A stretch of DNA of 64,000 bases from Mesorhizobium sp. Z1-4 (GCF_004000235.1 NZ_RCIO01000001.1:620001-684000), one strand, 5' to 3'; shown: positions 25,191 to 33,580, counted from the stretch's first letter. Notes: a model not told the origin generated them from the letters alone. Numbers and translations: made by a program.

Positions 25191-26093
25191 CTAGCGCTCC
25201 TTCACCTTGTTCAGATACTTCACGTAGATGTTGGTGATCGCCACGACCATGATCAGCATGATGTAGGCGAGCGCACATGACATGCCGGTCTGCCACTCCT
25301 GGAACGCCATCTTGTAAAGGCGGATCGAGATCACCTCCGTCGTCGGCTGGCTGGTCAGGATGTAGGCCAGGTCAAACGTCTTGAACGCTTCCATGGTGCG
25401 GAAAATGATCGCGATCATCAGGATCGGCGCGACCAGGGGCAGAGTGATGCGGAAGAACGTATAGAACGGGCCGGCGCGGTCGATGGCAGCGGCTTCGTAA
25501 AGGTGCTTGGGCACCGCCGAAAGGCCGGCCAGCGACAGAAGCATCACGAAGGGCGACCACATCCAGATGTCGGTGATCGCGACGGCGTAGAGCGCGACGT
25601 CGGGGTCCGAAAGCCATTCGAACCGGTCGAGCCCGAACGCATAGTTGATGATGCCGAATGACGGATCGTAGAGCAGCTTCCAGAACAGTCCCACCACCGC
25701 CATGGACAGCATCATCGGCAAAAGCAGCAGCGTCGTGATGAAGCCCTTGAACGGAATCGACCTGTTGAGCAGCATGGCCACGCCGAAGCCAACTACCACC
25801 TGGCCCGCGACCGAGACGATCACATATTTCGCGGTGATCGCGAAGTTGCGCCAGATGAAGGGGTCGTTGAGCAGCGCCTTGTAGTTCGCCAGACCGACGA
25901 AATTGGCCGGCGCGTTGGTGGAGGCGCGGAAATCGGTGAAAGAATAGCCGAGCGAATACAGCAGCGGAAAAATGTTGAAGACGATCAGGAAGACGATCGT
26001 TGGAATGATGAACATATTCCGGATCGTCAGATCGCTCCAGCCGCGGCGCGCCGCGCGCGACTGCGGATCCAGCGTCGTCATTGCCATACTGGC
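25191..26093 (-). CDS. Carbohydrate ABC transporter permease, MalF/UgpA type
   Basis: A 300-residue permease with six hydrophobic segments and the EAA loop HLYEAAAIDRAGPFYTFFRI near residue 208. I chose the TTG at 26093 because GGGAGG lies 8 nt upstream; the ATGs at 26087 and 26081 are alternatives, and an ATG at 26138 would put the site inside the gene. It pairs with the MalG-type protein. A strong stem-loop lies between its start and the binding-protein gene, probably to lower permease synthesis relative to the binding protein. Confidence 0.85.
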   Translation of the reverse strand, partial: ASMAMTTLDPQSRAARRGWSDLTIRNMFIIPTIVFLIVFNIFPLLYSLGYSFTDFRASTNAPANFVGLANYKALLNDPFIWRNFAITAKYVIVSVAGQVVVGFGVAMLLNRSIPFKGFITTLLLLPMMLSMAVVGLFWKLLYDPSFGIINYAFGLDRFEWLSDPDVALYAVAITDIWMWSPFVMLLSLAGLSAVPKHLYEAAAIDRAGPFYTFFRITLPLVAPILMIAIIFRTMEAFKTFDLAYILTSQPTTEVISIRLYKMAFQEWQTGMSCALAYIMLIMVVAITNIYVKYLNKVKER

Positions 26094-26143
26094 CAAACCC
26101 CAATCCTCCCACTGCGGTTTGCGGGATTGCCCCGCCAAATGAA

Positions 26144-26174
26144 GCGAGGGGGCAGCAGGCTGCCGCCCCCTCGC
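26144..26174 (-). promoter_or_regulatory. Intercistronic stem-loop after the ABC binding-protein gene
   Basis: GCGAGGGGGC (26144-26153) and GCCCCCTCGC (26165-26174) form a perfect 10-bp GC-rich stem; two further G-C pairs are possible toward the loop. There is no T-run. It lies between the binding-protein gene and the permease gene. Confidence 0.55.
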
Positions 26175-26188
26175 CTGTCACCCCCGCA

Positions 26189-27496
26189 TCAGTAGCGGTC
26201 GTACTTCTCGAAGGTTGCCTTCCAGTCGGCGGCCAGTGCGTCCAGCGCGTCCTTGGCCGTGCCTTCGCCTGCCGTGATGAACGGGTAGATACGCTGGTTC
26301 ATCTGGATCAGCAGTTCGGCATATTCCGGCGTCGCCCAGAAGTCCTTCACCTTGAACATGGTCTGGTAGAAGGCCTCGTTGTAAGGTGTGGCGTTGCGGA
26401 ACTCCTCCGATTCAAGTGTCTTGGCGTGGGCGGTGTAGCCACCGAGTTCGGCCCAACGCTTCTGGACGTCATCGCGGATGAACCATTCGAGGAACTTCAT
26501 CGCCTCGTCCTTGTTCTCCGAATAGGAGACCACTGAAATGCCCTGCCCGCCGAGCGCGGCAAACTGGTGGCCGTCCGGTCCCGTGGGGTTGGCAAAGAAG
26601 CCGGTTCCCGCCGCATGCGGGTTGGAGGCCTCGTTCACGAGGGCCGGGAAGAAGGCGAAGTAGTTCATGCTCATCGCGGCCAGGCCTTCGGTAATGGCCT
26701 GGTTGTTTTCCACGAAGAAGGTCTTTGCCCAGCCGGGCGGCGTGAACTGATAGAGCTCACGATAGGCTTCGAGCGCCTTGACGTTCTGGTCGGAGTTGAT
26801 GATGCCCTCGACCTCGTAAGTGGCGTAGTTGCCCAGCTCGCCGCCGTAGGAGAAGATTGCGTTCTCAACACCCATCACCAGCGCGTCATAGGAATTGTCG
26901 GTGTAGATGGCGACGCCGTAGCGGTTCTCGTCCGGGCGATGGAAGAATTCGGCGATATCGCGAAGCTGAGCCCAGTTTTCGGGCGGAGCGAGGTCGTAGC
27001 CGTATTTCTCCTTGAAGGCGGCCATTTCGGCCGGATCTTCGAACCAGTCCTTGCGGTAGGACCAGCCAACGGCGTCACCCTCAGCCGGGATCGACCAGTA
27101 TTTGCCGGAGTCGGCGGGATATTCGGCGTAATATTTCACCGTCGCCGGAGCCATCACCTCGTTCAGATTGTGCTCGTTGAAGAACTCCGTCAGATCGACA
27201 TAGTGGCCGGCCTCGGATGCGGCGCCGGTCCACTGCGAGTCGCCGACGACCATGTCATAAGCGGAACCGCGTGCATTGAATTCGGTGAACGCCTTGGTCT
27301 GGAAATCGGACCACGGCGTGGTTTCAACGATAACCCGCACGCCGGTTTCGGCCTCGTACTCGTTGACGAGTTCCTGCAGGTAGTTGGCCGGATCCCATTC
27401 CGCCCAGAAAATTGTCAGCTCCTGCGCGAACGCGGACGTTCCGCAGGCAAGCATGAAGCCGGTACCGGCGAGCAGGCCGGTTAGTTTCTTGCGCAT
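26189..27496 (-). CDS. ABC transporter substrate-binding protein, family 1 (sugar/polyol)
   Basis: A 435-residue periplasmic protein with a signal peptide (residues 1-24, MRKKLTGLLAGTGFMLACG, cleaved before QELTIFW). The mature protein has the family-1 layout: a NEYEAETGVRVIVETTPWSD segment early, DMVVGDSQWTG, and the C-terminal KFLEWFIRDDVQKRWAELGG block. It is the first gene of the six-gene importer operon. It has AGGAAAGGA upstream, and a promoter whose -10 overlaps a FadR-like operator. The ligand is probably a polyol, sugar or sugar acid used by the enzymes encoded at 14-22 kb. Confidence 0.9.
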   Translation of the reverse strand: MRKKLTGLLAGTGFMLACGTSAFAQELTIFWAEWDPANYLQELVNEYEAETGVRVIVETTPWSDFQTKAFTEFNARGSAYDMVVGDSQWTGAASEAGHYVDLTEFFNEHNLNEVMAPATVKYYAEYPADSGKYWSIPAEGDAVGWSYRKDWFEDPAEMAAFKEKYGYDLAPPENWAQLRDIAEFFHRPDENRYGVAIYTDNSYDALVMGVENAIFSYGGELGNYATYEVEGIINSDQNVKALEAYRELYQFTPPGWAKTFFVENNQAITEGLAAMSMNYFAFFPALVNEASNPHAAGTGFFANPTGPDGHQFAALGGQGISVVSYSENKDEAMKFLEWFIRDDVQKRWAELGGYTAHAKTLESEEFRNATPYNEAFYQTMFKVKDFWATPEYAELLIQMNQRIYPFITAGEGTAKDALDALAADWKATFEKYDRY

Positions 27497-27649
27497 GTCC
27501 TTTCCTCCCTTGTGAACACGGCCGGCATTGCCCTGGCCCTGTCTTTTGGCGACTGCCGAAGCAATTCCTCCCGCTTCGTCTTCGCCTCAATCGATCCTGT
27601 CATCGCGATCGGATGCAGAACCCATTCAACTCTGACCTTCACCCTCAAT

Positions 27650-27662
27650 CTGGTATTACCAA
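27650..27662. promoter_or_regulatory. FadR-type operator 3 (CTGGTATTACCAA)
   Basis: The same core as operator 1 (TGGTATTACCA), 155 bp upstream of the ABC binding-protein gene. On the minus strand it holds the -10 box TAATAC of that promoter. Its centre is 179 bp from operator 4. Confidence 0.75.
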
Positions 27663-27679
27663 ATGTCAGGGTGCGTCAA
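27653..27679 (-). promoter_or_regulatory. Predicted promoter of the ABC importer operon
   Basis: On the minus strand, TTGACG (27674-27679) is followed by a 15-bp spacer and TAATAC (27653-27658). The spacer is slightly short. The design is the same as the promoter at 17669-17696. Confidence 0.5.
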
Positions 27680-27829
27680 GCCCCCTCCAAAGGTATCAAT
27701 CTACGGCGATAAGCGGCAATTTCGGTTCAGCTGTCCGAAATTCGGCATATTTCTGCAGAAAATCTGCCGAACAGCGCGCTGATCGCTTCATACAGGAGGG
27801 AACGCACCGTCGCCGTAAGTCAACAAATC

Positions 27830-27840
27830 TGGTCTAACCA
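27830..27840. promoter_or_regulatory. FadR-type operator 4 (TGGTCTAACCA)
   Basis: The same core as operator 2. No gene begins near it on the plus side: it lies just past the 3' end of the tetR-like gene. Its likely role is therefore as an auxiliary site for the importer promoter 179 bp away. Confidence 0.7.
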
Positions 27841-27855
27841 ATTTTGCGATCCACA

Positions 27856-28485
27856 TCATTTGGACGCCTTGGCCGCGATTGCGGCCCGCACCAGAGATTG
27901 CGCGGCCCAGTCGATGACCGACACGGCTGCCTTGTCGTCCAGACCCCATATGTCCTTGAGCACGACGAGCATCTCGATGCCGTAAAACAACGACAGCGCC
28001 TGTGCGAGCCTTTCGGCATCCTCGGGCGGCAGCGTTCCGGCTAGCGGACGGACGGCATCGCGCAGCAGGTCAACGCGGTGGCCGCGGGTAAACCGGGGCT
28101 CTCTGTTTTCAGCGCTGCCGGTCGCGGCTTCAGGCTCGAGCGACAGTTTGAGTGCGGCGCGAAAGGTCGCCTCGAACTCGATGATGCGCGGCATCGAGGT
28201 GCCTATCAAATCCTCAACGCGGCTCTCGACATCCTGTGAGGACGATTGCCAGTCAAGGATCGGGCCCAGCGCTTCGTCGACAACCGCATGCACAAGCGCC
28301 GCCTGGCTCGGAAAGTAGCGATAGGCCGTTGCGCGGGAAACCTCCGCCGCTTCCGCCACTTCGGAGACGGAAGGCGTCTTGCCCGCCTGCATCAGCCGCG
28401 TCGCGGTTTCGAGCATGAGCCGCCGCGTCCGGGCACTCGGGCCCTTCTTGGCCTGGCCGGCAACTTGTTGACGTGAGACTTGCAT
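27856..28485 (-). CDS. TetR-family transcriptional regulator
   Basis: A 209-residue repressor-type protein. The N-terminal HTH (residues about 15-60) includes [22 protein letters not shown], the standard TetR recognition helix with its trailing T-x-Y-R-Y-F. The C-terminal ligand domain has no recognisable specificity. I chose the ATG at 28485 ([10 protein letters not shown]), because longer readings run into the divergent gene. It is divergent from the Tm-1-like operon with a palindromic operator between, so it most likely represses that operon and itself. Confidence 0.9.
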   Translation of the reverse strand: MQVSRQQVAGQAKKGPSARTRRLMLETATRLMQAGKTPSVSEVAEAAEVSRATAYRYFPSQAALVHAVVDEALGPILDWQSSSQDVESRVEDLIGTSMPRIIEFEATFRAALKLSLEPEAATGSAENREPRFTRGHRVDLLRDAVRPLAGTLPPEDAERLAQALSLFYGIEMLVVLKDIWGLDDKAAVSVIDWAAQSLVRAAIAAKASK

Positions 28486-28492
28486 ACCAATA

Positions 28493-28508
28493 TGATACGT
28501 ACGTCTCA
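28493..28508. promoter_or_regulatory. Candidate TetR operator (TGATACGTACGTCTCA)
   Basis: A 16-bp palindrome with a perfect ACGTACGT core and one mismatched pair, between the divergent tetR-like gene (start 28485) and the Tm-1-like gene (start 28554). A short stem CCGGTC-TCGC-GACCGG follows at 28521-28536 in the leader of the plus operon. Confidence 0.6.
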
Positions 28509-28553
28509 AAAAAGATGCAACCGGTCTCGCGACCGGGTTCGGGCGGAGGAGAA

Positions 28554-29744
28554 ATGGGGCGCGTCTACGTCGTCGGCACGGCCGACACCAAAGGCGAGGA
28601 GATGGCATATCTGGCGGGCGTCATCCGCGCTGCCGGGCGCTCTGTTGCAACCATCGATGTCGGGACGCGCAATCCGGCAATCCCGGTCGATGTCACGGCG
28701 GAGAAGGTTGCCGCCCACCATCCTGATGGCGCCACAGCTGTGCTCGGCATTGATGACCGCGGCACGGCGGTTGCCGGAATGTCAGCGGCGTTTGCAGCAT
28801 TCGCCGAAACGCTCGACGACGTTGCCGGCATGATCGGTCTCGGCGGTGGCGGCGGCACGGCGATCATCACCGCCGGCATGCGTCGCCTGCCCTATGGCGG
28901 GCCCAAGGTGATGGTGTCGACACTCGCATCCGGCGACACCGCGCCCTATGTCGACGTGTCCGACATCATCATGGTGCCGGCGGTGACCGACATTGCCGGC
29001 CTCAATCGACTGAGCCGCATTATTCTACACAATGCCGGACAAGCGATCGCCGGCATGGCTGGCGCACCGGCTCCTGCCGCCGACGACAAGCCCTCGATCG
29101 GTCTCACAATGTTCGGCGTCACCACGCCCTGCGTGACGGCCATCGCCGACCAGCTGCGCGCCGATTATGACTGCATGGTTTTCCACGCCACCGGCACTGG
29201 CGGCCGCACCATGGAGAAACTCGCCGACAGCGCAATGCTGGCCGGCGTCATCGACATCACGACGACCGAGATCTGCGACCTGCTTCTCGGCGGCGTGCTG
29301 CCGGCGACCGAAGATCGCCTCGGCGCGATCGCGCGTACAGGCATTCCCTATGTCGGCTCGGTCGGCGCGCTCGACATGGTCAATTTCTGGGCGCCGGACA
29401 CTGTGCCTGCGCACTATGCCGGCCGCACGCTCTACAAGCACAATCCCAACGTGACGCTGATGCGCACTTCAGTCGAGGAATGCGCCCGCATCGGCTCCTG
29501 GATCGGCGAGCGGCTCAACCGGTGCGATGGACCCGTGCGCTTTCTCATTCCCGAAAAGGGCGTCTCGGCGCTCGACATCGAAGGCGGTGCGTTTTTCGAT
29601 GCAGACGCCGACGCCGCCCTCTTCGAAGCGATCGTGGCCACGGTAGAACAAACCGACAGGCGCCGCATCGTCCGCCTGCCGCTCCACATCAACGATCCCG
29701 AATTTGCCGAGGCGGCGGTCGCTGCCTTCAAAGAAATCGCCTGA
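28554..29744 (+). CDS. Tm-1-like (UPF0261) protein
   Basis: A 396-residue member of the Tm-1/UPF0261 family, named after the tomato virus-resistance protein whose N-terminal domain binds ATP. The start [17 protein letters not shown] follows GGAGGAG. The glycine-rich segment [16 protein letters not shown] (residues about 93-108) and [10 protein letters not shown] (190s), with [14 protein letters not shown], are typical of the family. It is the first gene of a plus operon, followed by the PEP-hydrolase-like gene that corresponds to the second half of plant Tm-1 proteins. The bacterial biochemical function is not established. Confidence 0.88.
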   Translation: MGRVYVVGTADTKGEEMAYLAGVIRAAGRSVATIDVGTRNPAIPVDVTAEKVAAHHPDGATAVLGIDDRGTAVAGMSAAFAAFAETLDDVAGMIGLGGGGGTAIITAGMRRLPYGGPKVMVSTLASGDTAPYVDVSDIIMVPAVTDIAGLNRLSRIILHNAGQAIAGMAGAPAPAADDKPSIGLTMFGVTTPCVTAIADQLRADYDCMVFHATGTGGRTMEKLADSAMLAGVIDITTTEICDLLLGGVLPATEDRLGAIARTGIPYVGSVGALDMVNFWAPDTVPAHYAGRTLYKHNPNVTLMRTSVEECARIGSWIGERLNRCDGPVRFLIPEKGVSALDIEGGAFFDADADAALFEAIVATVEQTDRRRIVRLPLHINDPEFAEAAVAAFKEIA

Positions 29745-29759
29745 CAACGAGGTCGCTTC

Positions 29760-30596
29760 ATGCCGTCCATCCCCCGCAAGGAAATCCTGCAACGCTTCCG
29801 CACCATGATCGCGGCAGGCAAACCGATCGTCGGCGGCGGCGCGGGCACCGGCCTTTCGGCGAAGTCGGAGGAAGCAGGCGGCATCGACCTCATCGTGATC
29901 TACAATTCAGGCCGCTACCGCATGGCGGGGCGCGGGTCAGCCGCCGGTCTGCTTGCCTATGGCAATGCCAATGAGATCGTGAAGGAGATGGCGGTCGAGG
30001 TTCTGCCGGTCGTCAAACACACGCCGGTGCTTGCCGGCGTCAACGGCACAGACCCCTTTGTGCTGATGCCGCAGTTTCTGGCCGAGTTGAAAGCGATGGG
30101 CTTTTCCGGGGTGCAGAACTTTCCGACCATCGGCCTCTTCGACGGCACAATGCGGCAGTCCTTCGAAGAGACGGGAATGGGTTACGGGCTTGAGGTCGAC
30201 ATGATCTCGGCTGCGAACGCGCTCGACCTTTTGACCACGCCTTATGTGTTCAATCCCGACGAAGCCACCGCAATGACGAAAGCCGGCGCCGACATCATCG
30301 TCGCTCATATGGGCGTCACCACCGGCGGGTCGATTGGCGCCACCTCGGCGAAGTCGCTCGACCAGTGCGTCGCCGAAATCGACGCGATCGCCGCAGCCGC
30401 CCGCAAGGTGCGCGACGATGTGATTGTGATCTGCCATGGCGGCCCGATCTCGATGCCGGACGATGCCGGATACGTGCTGAAGAACTGCAAGCTGTGCCAC
30501 GGCTTCTACGGCGCAAGCTCCATGGAGCGGCTGCCGGCCGAAGCCGCCATTCGCCAGCAGACCGCCGATTTCAAGAACCTGCCGATGAAAGCCTAG
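29760..30596 (+). CDS. Phosphoenolpyruvate hydrolase-like TIM-barrel protein
   Basis: A 278-residue protein of the PEP-hydrolase/TIM-barrel signal family found next to, or fused with, Tm-1-like proteins. It starts [20 protein letters not shown]; visible family motifs are [39 protein letters not shown] and [13 protein letters not shown]. The layout suggests a PEP/pyruvate-mutase-like barrel that binds a small acid and metal. It starts 15 bp after the Tm-1-like gene, so the two products very likely form one complex or pathway step. Reaction not known. Confidence 0.85.
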   Translation: MPSIPRKEILQRFRTMIAAGKPIVGGGAGTGLSAKSEEAGGIDLIVIYNSGRYRMAGRGSAAGLLAYGNANEIVKEMAVEVLPVVKHTPVLAGVNGTDPFVLMPQFLAELKAMGFSGVQNFPTIGLFDGTMRQSFEETGMGYGLEVDMISAANALDLLTTPYVFNPDEATAMTKAGADIIVAHMGVTTGGSIGATSAKSLDQCVAEIDAIAAAARKVRDDVIVICHGGPISMPDDAGYVLKNCKLCHGFYGASSMERLPAEAAIRQQTADFKNLPMKA

Positions 30597-30610
30597 CCGG
30601 GAGAAGAAGC

Positions 30611-31027
30611 ATGAGCGCCGAAAATGAGAAGTTCGTCTATCCGAAAGATGTCAGCGCATTCGGGTTCGACTGGGGCCGCCTTGCGCTCACCGTCGCACCG
30701 GAGGTGAACGGTGCAGAGCGCTTTTCCGGCGGCGTAGTGGATGTGAAGCTCGGCCAGGGCCATGCGCGCCACAACCATCCGGGTGCGGAAGAAATCATCT
30801 TCGTTATCTCCGGAACCGGCGAACAGATGGTGGAAGACGAAGACGGCAATCCGGTCACGCGCCAGGTCGGGCCGGGATGCACGGTCTATGTGCCCGAGAG
30901 CCGCTACCACTCCACCCTCAACACAGGCTCGGAGCCGATGCAGCTTTTCGTGGTCTATTCGCCGGCCGGACCGGAGCTCGCATTGCGCGACCAGCCGGAT
31001 TTCAGGCTGCTGGCACCGGGCGAGTAG
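30611..31027 (+). CDS. Cupin-domain protein
   Basis: A 138-residue single-cupin protein. Motif 1 is visible as GQGHARHNHPGAEEIIFVISG (His, His, Glu metal ligands; about residues 48-68) and motif 2 as PGCTVYVPESRYHSTLNTG (His near 98). The ATG at 30611 follows GGGAGAAG. It is the third gene of the Tm-1-like operon. Small cupins in catabolic operons are often isomerases, dioxygenases or lyases; nothing here decides between these. Confidence 0.85.
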   Translation: MSAENEKFVYPKDVSAFGFDWGRLALTVAPEVNGAERFSGGVVDVKLGQGHARHNHPGAEEIIFVISGTGEQMVEDEDGNPVTRQVGPGCTVYVPESRYHSTLNTGSEPMQLFVVYSPAGPELALRDQPDFRLLAPGE

Positions 31028-31144
31028 TCGCTCCCAGTAATCGCATTGTGAGTGCAAACAGCTTCGTATTCCGCTAAGCGCCGAAGCTGACCGGCGGCCG
31101 CCAATCGAATCACGCCGCCGGCACTTCACTGCGGAACCCGAAAA

Positions 31145-32038
31145 ATGAAAAACGGCATCCTGCTGGCGCTGCTCGCCTACGCTACATATGCGTGGAGCGA
31201 CGCGGCAATAAAAGCGCTCGGCGGCAGCATGTCGGTCTTCCAGATCGGCTTCTTCCAGCTGACGATCGCCGGCAGCCTGCTGGTTTTGCTGACGCGCCCA
31301 GAAGGCAATGGCTGGCGCGATTTCTGGCGCATGAACCATCCACTTCCGGTGCAGGCGCGAGCGATCATCGGGCTGGTCGCGGGCGTGATTGGCGTCTACG
31401 CCTTCACAACGATCCCGCTTGCCGAAGTCTACGCACTGGCTTTCCTTTCTCCGCTGTTTGTCACCATTTTATCCATGGTGTTCCTGAAAGAGCAGATCGG
31501 CCCTTGGCGCTGGGCAGCAGTGATCGTCGGTTTTCTGGGCGTTCTCGTGGTCGTTCGCCCCGGCTTCCGCGTTCTCGAACTCGGGCACGGGGCGGCGCTG
31601 ATGATGGCGGTGTTGAGCGCGGCCAGCATCATTCTGCAGCGATCGCTTGCGGCACGCGAGCGCACGACCACGATACTCGGATATCTCATCCTCTACGCCG
31701 TGCTGTTCAATGGCGTGGCCACTGCGGCGACGGGCTTCAAGGTGCCGCAATGGAACGAAGCCGCAATCCTGCTGGTTACGGGTGCCGGAGCTGCGGCCGG
31801 CCACATGTTTCTCATGCGCGCCATCAGGATGGCGCCGGTCAACCAGTTGGCCCCGACTCATTATTCGCAGATCGCCTGGGCCGTGCTTCTGGGCGCTGTG
31901 CTGTTCGGCGAGAAGCCCGACGTCTGGTCGCTGGCCGGCCTCGCCGTGATCGCGTTTTCAGGACTGCTGATTGTGGCGCGCGAGCGCATCCGCCTCGGCA
32001 CAGTTCGCTGGAACCCTTTCGGCAGGACCCGGCTTTAG
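31145..32038 (+). CDS. DMT-superfamily (EamA) transporter
   Basis: A 297-residue membrane protein with ten predicted hydrophobic segments forming two EamA repeats (residues about 5-135 and 150-280). The ATG follows a purine-rich GAAAA stretch after a 117-bp gap from the cupin gene. EamA proteins export or import metabolites such as amino acids, nucleosides or organic cations. It is in the same direction as the Tm-1-like operon and may belong to it. The gene ends 1 nt before the convergent peptidase gene. Confidence 0.87.
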   Translation: MKNGILLALLAYATYAWSDAAIKALGGSMSVFQIGFFQLTIAGSLLVLLTRPEGNGWRDFWRMNHPLPVQARAIIGLVAGVIGVYAFTTIPLAEVYALAFLSPLFVTILSMVFLKEQIGPWRWAAVIVGFLGVLVVVRPGFRVLELGHGAALMMAVLSAASIILQRSLAARERTTTILGYLILYAVLFNGVATAATGFKVPQWNEAAILLVTGAGAAAGHMFLMRAIRMAPVNQLAPTHYSQIAWAVLLGAVLFGEKPDVWSLAGLAVIAFSGLLIVARERIRLGTVRWNPFGRTRL

Positions 32039-32039
32039 T

Positions 32040-33227
32040 TTAGCTCCCGCCGCGGTTCCAGCCGCGGCCGCGCTCGCCGAACATCTCGTAGCCGTCGGCA
32101 GTCACCGCAAGCGTGTCCTCAAGCTTGATGAAGCCGCGCGCGGGGTGAAGCATGGTGGTTTCGACCGAAAGCACCATGCCGGCCTCGAGCGGGCGCGCGG
32201 CATCGACGCCTTCATAGGTGACCGGATGGTTGGTCATCAGGAACGGCACCTCGTGGCTGATCAGCCCCATGCCGTGGGCAAAGAAGTCGGTGTACTGGGC
32301 GACAGGAGACGACTTAAGCCGCTCCTGGCCGGCGATGACAAGGGCGCCGCCCGCCGCACCCGCTTTCACTTCGGCGAATGCCGCCTGCTGGACAGCTTCC
32401 ACCTCGCCCAGCAAATCCTCGAGCTCGGCGTCGGGCTCGCCCAACACGCCCATGCGGCACAGGTCACCGATGTAACCTTCGTAATTGCCGCCGGAATCGA
32501 TGGAGAGCACCTCGCCCGGGTTCCACGCCTGGTCGGACGATGCCCGGTTGTGGCTCCCGCCCAGGGTCAGAAGGCAATATTCGAAATGCAGGCCGCGATT
32601 GGTTTCCTCGCGCCGCAGATGCTCGATGATCTCGGCCTTGGTGGAGCCTTCGCGCGCGACCGAAATCGTTGCCTGCATGGCGTCGGTGATCATCTCGGAT
32701 GCGTGCTTCAGCTTGGCGAGTTCTGACGGCGACTTGATGGCGCGCAGGCGCTCCAGCACACCGGTCGCGTCTACGAATGTCGCGCCTTTCAAGTTGCTGG
32801 TGATGCGGTGGTAGGCGTCGATGGGCATGAAACCCGGCTCGATGCCAATCCGGGCATTTTCCTTGCCGATCTTCTTTACATGCGCCACCGCGAGGTCGGA
32901 GGCTTCCGCCGTGTTCCAGCAGGATGCATGCAGGGTTGGCGGCCAGAACGGACGGTTTGCATGTTCACCGCCTTCCATGCGGTTGGCGATATAGGCGCTG
33001 TGGTCAGGCCTGCCCTTCTCATAAGCGACGATTGGCAGGTAGCGGCTATGGCCGATGGCATCCATCGCAACAAAGAAGATGAATCGGTATCCGCCGAGCA
33101 GATATTGAGCATTGTGTTTGGAGGTCGTGAGCAGGACGTCAATGCCGGCTTCATCCATCAGGCGGTCGAGCCGCTCGGCATCGAAGGGAACGGCAAGCCG
33201 CTCTCCGGCAGCAGTCTGATCGTTCAT
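32040..33227 (-). CDS. M24 family (Xaa-Pro peptidase/creatinase-like) metallopeptidase
   Basis: A 395-residue protein with the creatinase N-terminal domain (residues 1-140) and the pita-bread M24 domain. Metal ligands are consistent with the Asp pair in SIDSGGNYEGYIGDL, His in FAHGMGLISHEVPF, and Glu in LSVETTM and KLEDTLAV. I chose the ATG at 33227, which follows GGGAGGA at a 5-nt spacing; an upstream ATG has no such site. A FadR-type palindrome lies 72-90 bp upstream of its start. The role may be amide, creatine-like or dipeptide hydrolysis; the substrate is unknown. Confidence 0.85.
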   Translation of the reverse strand: MNDQTAAGERLAVPFDAERLDRLMDEAGIDVLLTTSKHNAQYLLGGYRFIFFVAMDAIGHSRYLPIVAYEKGRPDHSAYIANRMEGGEHANRPFWPPTLHASCWNTAEASDLAVAHVKKIGKENARIGIEPGFMPIDAYHRITSNLKGATFVDATGVLERLRAIKSPSELAKLKHASEMITDAMQATISVAREGSTKAEIIEHLRREETNRGLHFEYCLLTLGGSHNRASSDQAWNPGEVLSIDSGGNYEGYIGDLCRMGVLGEPDAELEDLLGEVEAVQQAAFAEVKAGAAGGALVIAGQERLKSSPVAQYTDFFAHGMGLISHEVPFLMTNHPVTYEGVDAARPLEAGMVLSVETTMLHPARGFIKLEDTLAVTADGYEMFGERGRGWNRGGS

Positions 33228-33298
33228 TTGCATCCTCCCAAAGCCGGCCATCCCGGCGCCGGCACGGCCTTCCTATTGCATGCGATCCTATACGTCAA

Positions 33299-33317
33299 AA
33301 TCTGGTAGGACCAGATT
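33299..33317. promoter_or_regulatory. FadR-type operator 5 (AATCTGGTAGGACCAGATT)
   Basis: A perfect palindrome with 8-bp arms AATCTGGT and ACCAGATT around AGG, the best match to FadR-type sites in the window. On the minus strand it lies immediately upstream of a TTGACG that could be the -35 box of the M24 peptidase gene. Confidence 0.75.
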
Positions 33318-33386
33318 CAAATTTGCGGTCCCTTGCCGCACTCCCAGCGAAGTGCGCCCGGCCGATACCTGCCAATGACACTCTAG

Positions 33387-33402
33387 TTTAGAACTCCTCT
33401 AA
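33387..33402. promoter_or_regulatory. Possible Irr (ICE-like) box
   Basis: TTTAGAACTCCTCTAA contains the inverted arms TTAGA and TCTAA and resembles the rhizobial Irr box (TTTAGAA-N3-TTCTAAA) with one base changed and wider spacing. It lies about 50 bp upstream of the bfd-bfr promoter. The match is imperfect. Confidence 0.4.
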
Positions 33403-33437
33403 CCTATTGATACGTTAAGGATTTTTATCGAGTTTAA

Positions 33438-33466
33438 TTGACAACCCACCTGTGCGGACATATTTC
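33438..33466 (+). promoter_or_regulatory. Predicted sigma-70 promoter of bfd-bfr
   Basis: TTGACA (33438-33443), a 17-bp spacer, and TATTTC (33461-33466). The resulting leader is about 110 nt and holds a GGTC-GGGA-GACC hairpin at 33482-33493. Confidence 0.6.
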
Positions 33467-33580
33467 CGGTCTGCTGCATATGGTCGGGAGACCGGCCATG
33501 TCATGGAGCTGCCACAAGTCAGCCCCACACTGTCTGGAACGAAACTGCCGCGGCGCGCATGCGCCCCAAGTAACGCACCG

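Noticed and set aside
26081-26138. ATG starts at 26138, 26087 and 26081 for the MalF-like permease
   Set aside because: GGGAGG is best placed for the TTG at 26093; the others have less suitable spacing, though 26087 remains possible.
33482-33493. GGTC-GGGA-GACC about 179 bp from the operator at 33299-33317
   Set aside because: Its spacing matches the operator pairs, but its arms are GGTC/GACC with four central bases, so it does not fit TGGT-N3-ACCA. It is better read as a leader hairpin of bfd.
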